Below, in pieces: positions 32,040 through 39,112 of a DNA stretch of 39,112 bases. The first letter of the stretch is position 1, and the number at the start of each line of letters is the position of its first letter. The DNA is taken from the NCBI GenBank assembly GCA_964573285.1, contig CAZNJD010000067.1, positions 1-39,112 on the forward strand. The letters are read 5' to 3'. The notes below the pieces were generated by a model that ran no database searches, was not told the DNA's origin, and saw only the letters and a program-made list of their open reading frames with translations. The translations under genes were made by a program, and so were the position numbers. Source of the DNA: UBA1140 sp964573285 (GTDB taxonomy: Bacteria; Campylobacterota; Campylobacteria; Campylobacterales; Sulfurovaceae).

Positions 32040-32976
32040 TTAACAATTCCATCTCTTCTATTTTTTTTATTAAATCTTTTAAAAACATCTCTATATTATC
32101 TATCTTCATCTCAAAACCTGAAGCATTTTTATGTCCACCTCCACCGTAATATATTGCTATAGTTGATATATCTATATCTTTTTTACTTCGTAAAGATACA
32201 CGAACTAAATTATCTAATTCTATAAAAAGTATAGAGATATTGACTGTAGCCAATGATATACCATAATCAACAATACCTAAGAGGTCACTATATTTAACAC
32301 CTGCTTTTTTTATATTCATTTTAGTTACAACCATTGTAGATATTTGACCACTACAATATAGCTCCAAACTATTTAGTGTCATTCCTAAAATTCGTAATGA
32401 AGATAATGCTTTCCTCCGATTTAAATGATATGCTACTTCTGATATATTAATATCATATGCAATCATAGCTGATGATATATCAAAAACCTCTTTAGTGGTG
32501 CTATTTGTTCTAAAATATTCTGTATCAGAGACTAAAGCAGTATAAAAACAGGTAGCAGAATCACTATTTAGTGTAAACTCTTCTCTAAAAACTTCAAAGG
32601 CAACTTGTGATGCAGAGGCATAATTAGACTTAACTATATTAACCAAACCATAATTATTATTAGTTTTATGATGGTCAATATTGAGTATATCTCTACTACT
32701 TAAATCAAATCCAAATAGTTTTTTACTGCCTCCATCACAACATATTATCAAACTATCATCAAAATCAATTTTGGATTTGATTTTAGAAAAATTGGGTAAA
32801 AAGTTTAAATATATGGGTATATCTCTATCAGCATTAACAATCTCTACACTCTTCTTATATTTTTTTAAAATAGCATATATTCCCAAAGCTGTACCAATAG
32901 TATCCCCATCAGGACGCATATGAGAGAGTATAGTCACTCTATTATAATTATCAATTAGCTTTTTGATATTATACAT
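32014..32976 (-). CDS. DHH/DHHA1-family phosphoesterase (NrnA-like)
   Basis: 320 residues. The DHH domain has ILSHMRPDGDTIGTALG, a metal-site Asp in ICCDGGS, NIDHHKTNNNYG and VSDTEYFR. The DHHA1 domain ends with YYGGGGHKNASGFEMK. This matches the bifunctional oligoribonuclease and pAp-phosphatase group (NrnA), which degrades short RNA pieces and in some species c-di-nucleotide breakdown products such as pGpG. The exact substrate is not shown by the sequence. Coupled by overlap to nadC upstream (8 bases) and the M23 gene downstream (26 bases). Confidence 0.88.
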   Translation of the reverse strand: MYNIKKLIDNYNRVTILSHMRPDGDTIGTALGIYAILKKYKKSVEIVNADRDIPIYLNFLPNFSKIKSKIDFDDSLIICCDGGSKKLFGFDLSSRDILNIDHHKTNNNYGLVNIVKSNYASASQVAFEVFREEFTLNSDSATCFYTALVSDTEYFRTNSTTKEVFDISSAMIAYDINISEVAYHLNRRKALSSLRILGMTLNSLELYCSGQISTMVVTKMNIKKAGVKYSDLLGIVDYGISLATVNISILFIELDNLVRVSLRSKKDIDISTIAIYYGGGGHKNASGFEMKIDNIEMFLKDLIKKIEEMELLNGKKKKNI

Positions 32977-33793
32977 CTTCTACTCTCATAGATAAATCAA
33001 TCCAATTGGCTTGATGAATAAGTGAACCAGAGGAGATAGCATCTACACCTGTTTTGGCTATATCTTCTATAGTTTCTAATGATACATTTCCACTAGCTTC
33101 TAATAATATATGAGGATAATAGTTATTTCTAAAAGCCACTACCTCTCTTATCTCTTTATTTGACATATTATCACACATTACTATATCAGCTCCTGCACCC
33201 ATAGCCTCTTTGACCATATCTAAATTCTCACACTCAATTTCAACTTTAGATGTAAATGGTATTTTGATTCTAACTTCTTGCATAAATTCTACTAGATTAT
33301 CAATAGTTTTGAGATGAGTATCTTTTAGCATTAAACAATCATCTAATCCCATTCTATGATTGATACCACCACCACATCTTACAGCATACTTTTCAAACTC
33401 TCTAAGCAAAGGTCTAGTTTTACGAGTATCAAGCAATTTAACTCCATAGGGAGCTATCTTTTGAACAAAGCTATTTGTAAGTGTAGCAATAGAAGAGGCA
33501 TGTAATACTATATCTAACATTGACCTCTCTAATGATAAGATAGTCTTAGAATTACCAAATATATAGAATAGCTTATCTCCTTTATCAAAAGCTTTTCCCT
33601 CATCTATCAACCACTTTAAATCTATATTGTACATATCTGCCATAATTTTTATATACTCTTGCCCTGCAAATACTCCATTACTTTTGGCAATGATATAAGC
33701 AGTAATATTTTTTGATTGGCTAATCCTTGAAAAGAGGTCACCCCTGCCTATATCTTCGGCTATAACCTCTTTTATAAATTTTTGTTTCAACAA
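32969..33793 (-). CDS. nadC: Nicotinate-nucleotide pyrophosphorylase (quinolinate phosphoribosyltransferase)
   Basis: 274 residues. Motifs are EDIGRGDLFSRI at the start, ATLTNSFV, LLDTRKTRPLLREFEKYAVRCGGGINHRMGL around residue 135, KVEIECENLD, and ISSGSLIHQ at the end. NadC converts quinolinate and PRPP to nicotinate mononucleotide in NAD synthesis. The start appears to be TTG (33793-33791), with AAGG 8 bases upstream; the next ATG in frame would remove about 47 conserved residues. It is 64 bases after mfd and overlaps the DHH gene by 8. Confidence 0.93.
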   Translation of the reverse strand: MLKQKFIKEVIAEDIGRGDLFSRISQSKNITAYIIAKSNGVFAGQEYIKIMADMYNIDLKWLIDEGKAFDKGDKLFYIFGNSKTILSLERSMLDIVLHASSIATLTNSFVQKIAPYGVKLLDTRKTRPLLREFEKYAVRCGGGINHRMGLDDCLMLKDTHLKTIDNLVEFMQEVRIKIPFTSKVEIECENLDMVKEAMGAGADIVMCDNMSNKEIREVVAFRNNYYPHILLEASGNVSLETIEDIAKTGVDAISSGSLIHQANWIDLSMRVEDV

Positions 33794-33857
33794 TATTATT
33801 ACCTTTTTTATTTTTTTGTGAAGTATAACACAAATTTTAAAATCTTTAGATAAGTAA

Positions 33858-36800
33858 TTAACACTTTATTGTAGAGTAGGTTTTCTCTTTCAAATATGCA
33901 AAAGCCGTAGCAATCAAATCATCATCATCTTTACTATAGGATTTAAGCATAACTCTATCTCGTCCATCAGCAAACTCTATAAATACCTTTTCACCTGCAT
34001 TAGCAACTTTGGTAATCCTTTGCTCTTTGGCTAATACTTTCATTATCATTACATCTATAAATTGTCTTGATATAGTGTCTAGTTTCCCAAATCTATCAGC
34101 TATTTCAGCCTCTATCTCATACACTTCATCTGTTGTCTCACATTGAGATAGACGACGATATAGCTCTAGTCGGAGTCTATCTTCTTCTATTAGCTCTTCA
34201 TTTAAGTAAGCATCTATAGTTAGTTTAATATCAACTTGAAGCTCTTCCTCTTTGGCTTGTCCACTTAACTCTTTGATAGTATCTTCTAACATTCTTGAAT
34301 ATAGTGAGTATCCTATATGTTTAATATGTCCACTTTGGGCTTCACCTATAATATTTCCTCCACCTCTAATCTCTAAATCATGAAATGCCAAAATAGCTCC
34401 ACTTCCTAAATCAGAATGAGACTCTAACGCAATTAGTCGTCGTTTAGCATCTTCTGTTATATAATCTTTATCTTCTACCATAAAATAGCAATAACCCTCT
34501 TTACCTCCTCGCCCTACTCTTCCACGCAATTGGTGCAAATGTGCTATTCCAAATCTATCTGCACCATCAACTATCATGGTATTAGCTTTTGGCATATGGA
34601 TACCAGCTTCTACTATAGAAGTAGATAACATCACATCATACTCTCCTGCCTCAAAGAGCATCATATCTTTTTCTGTTTGGAGTGCTGATATTTTAGAGTG
34701 AAGAACAGCGACTCTTAGTTTAGGGATTAGTTTTTTTAAAATCTTTTTTTTCTCTTCTATATGTGCTATAGAGTTAAAGACATAAAATACCTGCCCTCCT
34801 CTTCGCATCTCTCTAATTATTACCTCTTTTATAATCTTTTCATTATAACTTTTGACAAAAGTTCGTACTCCTTGTCTATCTACTGGTGGAGTTAAAATTT
34901 CAGAAAATGTTTTGACTTGAGATAGAGCCATATTTAAACTTCTTGGTATTGGGGTAGCTGACATAGATAAGAGATGAACATCTATAGCTATCTCTTTGAG
35001 TGCCTCTTTCTGTTTAACTCCAAACTTATGCTCTTCATCTATAATTATTAATGCTAAATTTTTGAATTTAGCTTTGAGTAGAGCATGAGTTCCTACTACC
35101 ATATCTATAGAACCATCTTCTAATCCTTTAAGGAGTGCTGTTTTGGCTTTACCTGTTGTAAATCTATCTAGTTTACCTATTTTTATATCATATTTAGCAA
35201 ATCGTTCTTGCATACTCTTGAAATGTTGGGAGCATAAAAGTGTAGTTGGAGCTACCATCATAGATTGGTATCTATTTTTCCATGATATAAACATACCATT
35301 CATAGCAACTTCTGTTTTACCAAATCCAACATCAGCACAGAGCAGTCTATCCATCATCTTACCACTAGACATATCATCTAACATATTATTGATTGCCTCT
35401 TCTTGGTCTTGGGTATGGATAAATCCTGCCTCACTCATAAAGATTTGATGTTCGACCATATTTCGTTTGAGTATAATTCCCTTTTTGAGATGTCTTTGAG
35501 CCGATAAGTTAATAATTTGTGAGGCTATAGCAAATAGTTTCTCTTTTACTTTACTTTTGAGCTTTTTAAAACTAGCTTTGCCCATCTTGTCTAGTATAGG
35601 CAATCCTCCCCCATCTGCAACATATCTATCTATGACATTTAAATTTTCTACAGGAATTAATAACATATCCTCATTTTGATATTGAATAAGTACAAATTCT
35701 CTTTTTGAACCCAATACTACTCGTTTTTCTATCCCTTTAAATAGCCCTACTCCATGGTTCTCATGAACTACAAAATCACCTTTATTTAATTCATCCAATA
35801 TTATAGAAGATTTTTTAACTCGTTTTCGTTTTATTGGCTTATTTAATGATATTATTACTTTGGTATCACTTATTAAATTTACTATTATATCTTTGTAAAT
35901 AAACTCTATATTTTCAAATGAATTTAGTTCACTTCCTCTTACTATTGACTCGTTCTTCGCAATAATAGTTATCTTTTTGTTTGAGTTTGATTTAATAATG
36001 GCATTTGGATTTATAACCTTTAACTCTCTAATTTTTTTAGCATTTGGAACAATCTCCAAAGTGAAATCATTTTTAGAAATTATTGGTTTATCCAAACTAT
36101 AAATCTCTTCTAACTCTTCACTCATATTGGAGGTAAATATTCCATTAAAAGATTTGATATAATTCTCACCTAACTCATTTAAATACCAGAACCCTAGACT
36201 ATCTATATCTTTGATAAATACATCAGAGCTACTCTCTTCTACTCTCTTTTGCCATGTTTGGTACTGTTTTGAATTTAGACCCAATAGTGCAGGAATGATT
36301 TTTATATCTTCTATATCCTCCTTGATACTTTTTTGAGTATCTACAGAAAACTCTCGAATAGACTCAACATCTTCATCAAATAAAGATATACGATAACTTT
36401 TATCTCCACCTAGAGGATATATATCTATAATATCACCTCGAATTGAGACCTCACCTTTTTGAGTTACAATATCTACAAAATTATATCCCCAATAATAGAG
36501 TTTCTCTTTTAATTCTCTAATTTTGAGAGTAGAAGCAAACTCAATTTCTATAGTAGGAAAAAACTCCTCTTTGGGTAGAGGCATTAATAGTGTTCGGAGT
36601 GGAGAGATTAGAACTTTTTTCTTTTTATAATTGAAATATCCATGTAAAGCCTCAATCAATTCATATATCTCAATCTGAAATGAACGCAAATCATCACCAT
36701 AAGAGAGTCGTAAATCAGGTAAAATAAAAGATTTGTAGTTTAAAAAGGTAGCAGTGTGGGCAGTTTTTATTCCTTCTTTGTCATTTTTACAGACAAATAA

Positions 36801-36860
36801 AAGCTTATTAGAAAAAGTATCTCCATTTTGAAGATACTCATATATATCATTTTGTCTCAT
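33858..36860 (-). CDS. mfd: Transcription-repair coupling factor
   Basis: 1000 residues. The N-terminal UvrB-like region is followed by the RNA-polymerase-interacting domain (GDFVVHENHGVGLFKGIEKR, near residue 365). Then a RecG-like translocase with Walker A GFGKTE near residue 513, IIDEEHKFGV, LSMSATPIPR and QLRGRVGRGGKEGYCY, and a C-terminal TRCF domain. Mfd removes stalled RNA polymerase at lesions and recruits UvrA. It is about 150 residues shorter than the E. coli protein, in line with other Campylobacterota. It starts 11 bases after the bactofilin gene. Confidence 0.96.
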   Translation of the reverse strand: MRQNDIYEYLQNGDTFSNKLLFVCKNDKEGIKTAHTATFLNYKSFILPDLRLSYGDDLRSFQIEIYELIEALHGYFNYKKKKVLISPLRTLLMPLPKEEFFPTIEIEFASTLKIRELKEKLYYWGYNFVDIVTQKGEVSIRGDIIDIYPLGGDKSYRISLFDEDVESIREFSVDTQKSIKEDIEDIKIIPALLGLNSKQYQTWQKRVEESSSDVFIKDIDSLGFWYLNELGENYIKSFNGIFTSNMSEELEEIYSLDKPIISKNDFTLEIVPNAKKIRELKVINPNAIIKSNSNKKITIIAKNESIVRGSELNSFENIEFIYKDIIVNLISDTKVIISLNKPIKRKRVKKSSIILDELNKGDFVVHENHGVGLFKGIEKRVVLGSKREFVLIQYQNEDMLLIPVENLNVIDRYVADGGGLPILDKMGKASFKKLKSKVKEKLFAIASQIINLSAQRHLKKGIILKRNMVEHQIFMSEAGFIHTQDQEEAINNMLDDMSSGKMMDRLLCADVGFGKTEVAMNGMFISWKNRYQSMMVAPTTLLCSQHFKSMQERFAKYDIKIGKLDRFTTGKAKTALLKGLEDGSIDMVVGTHALLKAKFKNLALIIIDEEHKFGVKQKEALKEIAIDVHLLSMSATPIPRSLNMALSQVKTFSEILTPPVDRQGVRTFVKSYNEKIIKEVIIREMRRGGQVFYVFNSIAHIEEKKKILKKLIPKLRVAVLHSKISALQTEKDMMLFEAGEYDVMLSTSIVEAGIHMPKANTMIVDGADRFGIAHLHQLRGRVGRGGKEGYCYFMVEDKDYITEDAKRRLIALESHSDLGSGAILAFHDLEIRGGGNIIGEAQSGHIKHIGYSLYSRMLEDTIKELSGQAKEEELQVDIKLTIDAYLNEELIEEDRLRLELYRRLSQCETTDEVYEIEAEIADRFGKLDTISRQFIDVMIMKVLAKEQRITKVANAGEKVFIEFADGRDRVMLKSYSKDDDDLIATAFAYLKEKTYSTIKC

Positions 36861-36871
36861 TTAAATTTTAT

Positions 36872-37291
36872 TTAATATCCTAGTTTTTTAGGTTTTATAA
36901 TATGCACATCATCCATGCCATTATTTGGTGTAACTCGACCTGATACGATTTTAGTCTCACCTTCAAATACAGCATTTGGCTCAATCACAATATTGTTTAC
37001 CACAACATCACCATAAACTTTGCCATAAGGCATAATATCTATAATCTCACCAGTGAAGTTCCCCCTAAACTCACCAGAGACTAATAGTTTTTGAGCTTGT
37101 ATTTCACCCATCACTCGACCACTTTTACCAACAACAACTTCACTTCTTGATAGAATATTACCTTCAAGCTCTCCATTGATGAGGATATTTCCATCACACC
37201 TAATTTCACCTTTAATAGCAGTACCTGGAGTAATTATACTTGCAGATTGTGCTGGTGTCGTTTTTTTCTTTTTCCGTCCAAAAAAAGCCAT
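36872..37291 (-). CDS. Bactofilin
   Basis: 139 residues. A basic N-terminus (MAFFGRKKKKT) is followed by a repetitive beta-helix core: TPGTAIKGEIRCDGNILINGELEGNI, then SRSEVVVGKSGRVMGEIQAQKL, and KVYGDVVVNNIVIEPNAVFEG. This is the bactofilin pattern, cytoskeletal polymers that position cell-wall enzymes and influence cell shape (CcmA in Helicobacter pylori). The symbol ccmA is not assigned because of the clash with cytochrome c genes. It stands between folC and mfd; the M23 peptidase further down the same run may be a functional partner. Confidence 0.92.
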   Translation of the reverse strand: MAFFGRKKKKTTPAQSASIITPGTAIKGEIRCDGNILINGELEGNILSRSEVVVGKSGRVMGEIQAQKLLVSGEFRGNFTGEIIDIMPYGKVYGDVVVNNIVIEPNAVFEGETKIVSGRVTPNNGMDDVHIIKPKKLGY

Positions 37292-37346
37292 TTCTTTCTC
37301 CTTGTTAAAAACTCACTTAATATGAAACATTATAACCAAATATTAT

Positions 37347-38525
37347 TTATATTTGAAGTAAATTTTTTTGAATAAACGCTTCTACTACATAAAAAGAGCC
37401 AAAGACTAAATAATTCTCATAATTATTAATATTTTTAAATATATCAAATTTTATAGATAATCTCTTTAATTGAGCTTGTAATTGAGTAACTTCTACAGCT
37501 CTTGGAGTATCAATTGAAATAATTTCAACTCTTTTTATATGTTTTTTAACTCTTTTAAGTATAGCACTATAATCCTTATCATCTAACGAATTATATATCA
37601 ATACTACCTTTTTATTACCATATTTTTGCTCTAAAGCATTAACAATTGCTTCTGTTGCCAATAGATTATGTCCTACATCTATAATAACATTGGGTAATAT
37701 AGAGTAAAATCGTCCAAAAAGTTTAACTGATTTTAAATCTATTATATTATATGGTAAGTCCAATATATTTAGTGCATTTATAGCTAATAGAGCATTTTCA
37801 TATAAATACTCACTCCAACCTATCTCTTTAGTTATAGCTTCTATCTTTTGAGCTTCGAGTTTATTATAACACTCTTCTAATATATATAATTGAGCATTCC
37901 TATTTTTGGAAATATCTCTAGCAATATTATAAACTTCCCTATTGGATTGTATCCCTACTATAACCTGTTTCTCTATAGAGTTTATTTTAGTAGTAGCAAT
38001 ACCTTTGATACTATCACCCAAAAAATCTTGATGGTCTAAACCTATAGGAGTAATCACACTCAAATCTTTACTAACTACACTAGTAGCATCAAACTCACCA
38101 CCAAGCCCAGCTTCTAATATAACTATATCCAACTCCTCCATAGCTATTAAAGCTAAAAGAGTTGTATATTCAAAATAGCTCAAAGCCTCACTAATTTTTT
38201 GACCTAATATAGAATATAATCTAGCATGTGCAATCTCTAAATTTTCATTGGATATATCTTTACCTTCTATCCATATTCTCTCATTAAATTTTATAATATG
38301 AGGAGAAGAGAAATGTCCTACTCTTTTACCAGCAAGATGTAATAGCATAGCCATAATTCGACCTGTGCTACCCTTGCCATTTGTACCTACTATATGTATA
38401 ATCGTAGGTTTTTGGATATAAGATTTAAATATATTATAAGCTATATAAACTCGCTCATGGTCTATCTCTTTATAATAGAGTGGTTTATTAGTTATAAATG
38501 ATTGAAAAGTTGGACTATTTGACAC
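37347..38525 (-). CDS. folC: Folylpolyglutamate / dihydrofolate synthase
   Basis: 392 residues. The ATP-binding loop is HIVGTNGKGSTGRIMA near residue 45, followed by FSSPHIIKFNERIWIEG, ILEAGLGGEFDATS and TPIGLDHQDFLG; the C-terminal part has FGRF and IIDVGHNLLA. FolC adds glutamate to folates and, in many bacteria, also makes dihydrofolate from dihydropteroate. The start is GTG (38525-38523) inside the end of lptE, with AAAGGAG 9 bases upstream, giving an 11-base overlap. Confidence 0.93.
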   Translation of the reverse strand: MSNSPTFQSFITNKPLYYKEIDHERVYIAYNIFKSYIQKPTIIHIVGTNGKGSTGRIMAMLLHLAGKRVGHFSSPHIIKFNERIWIEGKDISNENLEIAHARLYSILGQKISEALSYFEYTTLLALIAMEELDIVILEAGLGGEFDATSVVSKDLSVITPIGLDHQDFLGDSIKGIATTKINSIEKQVIVGIQSNREVYNIARDISKNRNAQLYILEECYNKLEAQKIEAITKEIGWSEYLYENALLAINALNILDLPYNIIDLKSVKLFGRFYSILPNVIIDVGHNLLATEAIVNALEQKYGNKKVVLIYNSLDDKDYSAILKRVKKHIKRVEIISIDTPRAVEVTQLQAQLKRLSIKFDIFKNINNYENYLVFGSFYVVEAFIQKNLLQI

Positions 38526-39039
38526 TTTCTAATGCTCCTTTAGTTTTTAAATAAGCGATAAACTCATCTAATGCTCGTATAGAACCTTTTTGTATAGCTT
38601 CAAATCTAAGTGAAGTCGAAATAATTGCACTAGGTCGTATAGGAAACTCGTATCGTCCTACAATAACTCTTTCTTCTTTTTTATTCCCTTTGATAAATTG
38701 AAATTTGAGTGATATATGTGCTTGATAATATACCACATATCCATTTTTATCATATTGTAAAGGTATAAATTTAATAGATTTATATATCACTTTTATGATA
38801 CTATCAGCTTTGTTTTTGGTAGTCACTCTACTTTTGAGCCGACTATATAAAGCTTGGTATAGAGCATCTTTAAGTAAAACAGCATTTTGTGGGTCAGATA
38901 GAGATATATCAACCTCTGTATATACCTTTTCACCTATAATCTCGTATGTAAAATGTGATGAGGGTTTATAGCCACAACCTGATAATAGAATTATTAATAA
39001 TGAATAATAAATATTGGTGAATAATAATAGTTTTTTCAT
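38515..39039 (-). CDS. lptE: LptE-like outer-membrane lipoprotein
   Basis: 174 residues. A lipoprotein signal peptide ends in the lipobox LLSGC (Cys near residue 22), followed by GYKPSSHFT. The mature part has alternating strands and helices (KVYTEVDISLSDPQNAVLLKDALYQAL, VVYYQAHISLKFQFI), the two-layer LptE/RlpB shape. LptE plugs LptD and helps insert lipopolysaccharide into the outer membrane. The Campylobacterota gene order lptE-folC supports this. It overlaps folC by 11 bases and is the first gene of the long minus-strand run. Confidence 0.75.
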   Translation of the reverse strand: MKKLLLFTNIYYSLLIILLSGCGYKPSSHFTYEIIGEKVYTEVDISLSDPQNAVLLKDALYQALYSRLKSRVTTKNKADSIIKVIYKSIKFIPLQYDKNGYVVYYQAHISLKFQFIKGNKKEERVIVGRYEFPIRPSAIISTSLRFEAIQKGSIRALDEFIAYLKTKGALESVK

Positions 39040-39076
39040 AGCGTGATTTTACCTTAAATAAGCTGTAATGTTTATA

Positions 39077-39082
39077 ATTATA
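39077..39082 (-). promoter_or_regulatory. Candidate -10 box of the lptE-folC-bactofilin-mfd run
   Basis: TATAAT on the minus strand, 38 bases before the lptE ATG. A TATAAT on the plus strand overlaps it at 39073-39078 and could serve a gene starting at the right edge (ATG at 39102, only three codons visible), so the region may be a divergent promoter. Confidence 0.4.
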
Positions 39083-39112
39083 ATCTCTTTGAGATTTTTT
39101 TATGTTAAAATA

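Noticed and set aside
39102..39112. Start of a plus-strand gene at the right edge
   Set aside because: Only ATG and two further codons are visible, with a weak upstream GAG. Not enough to call a gene.
1..39112. tRNA, rRNA, insertion sequences, prophage or integrative element
   Set aside because: No cloverleaf-like GC-rich segment, transposase motif, integrase or phage gene was seen; the window looks like ordinary chromosome with local accessory clusters.

Overview
The window (39.1 kb, AT-rich at roughly 30% GC by eye, densely coded) reads as a chromosomal segment of a Campylobacterota (epsilonproteobacterial) species. The indicators are a ccoNOQP operon with a three-membrane-segment CcoP followed by a DUF4006 protein, an HP0268-type small nuclease beside miaB, a short NusA without C-terminal repeats, an exbB-exbD-tonB set, and an lptE-folC-bactofilin-mfd-nadC run. 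A free-living relative of Sulfurimonas, Sulfurovum or Arcobacter fits best, but the genus cannot be fixed from this sequence alone. I saw no tRNA, rRNA, insertion sequence, prophage or CRISPR array, and no gene-free stretch longer than 300 bases; the longest are about 240 bases (25197-25435) and 207 bases (1-207).

Region 1 (1-4778, minus strand): two small unknown proteins, a TetR regulator with a perfect inverted repeat across its ribosome site and GTG start, a UbiB/ABC1-type kinase, and a large MscS-type channel. An exact 22-bp repeat, containing a -10 box, lies at the left edge and again before the small-gene pair.

Region 2 (4924-15837): a cytochrome cbb3 oxidase locus. One minus-strand operon runs ccoN-ccoO-ccoQ-ccoP-DUF4006-(30-residue membrane microprotein)-TPM-like protein-ccoH and ends in a palindrome centred on the ccoH stop codon. 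Divergent from ccoN is a PAS histidine kinase with a response regulator that seems to have lost about 70 residues across the receiver/DNA-binding junction. Next come ccoI-ccoS (copper ATPase and assembly protein) and, divergent, ccoG. Both cco promoter regions carry 10-bp-spaced GTGAC direct repeats just downstream of a -10 box, which suggests a shared regulator.

Region 3 (15879-22484, plus strand): an NlpC/P60 peptidase, then a signalling cluster of two exported PilJ/NarX-sensor-like proteins, a hybrid histidine kinase, and a REC-GGDEF-EAL enzyme. Spacing is tight and the last two genes abut. This looks like a periplasmic sensing pathway ending in cyclic-di-GMP and is the best candidate in the window for an undescribed system.

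Region 4 (22539-30628): tilS; a convergent two-gene locus resembling GspL/GspM or PilMN/PilO (an actin-like or unknown cytoplasmic domain plus a membrane anchor, with a small bitopic partner); DUF374 acyltransferase-like gene, miaB and HP0268 on the minus strand; nusA and exbB-exbD-tonB on the plus strand.

Region 5 (30630-39112, minus strand): a probable long transcript lptE-folC-bactofilin-mfd-nadC-DHH phosphoesterase-M23 peptidase, with overlapping or closely spaced genes, combining envelope biogenesis with folate, NAD and DNA-repair housekeeping.
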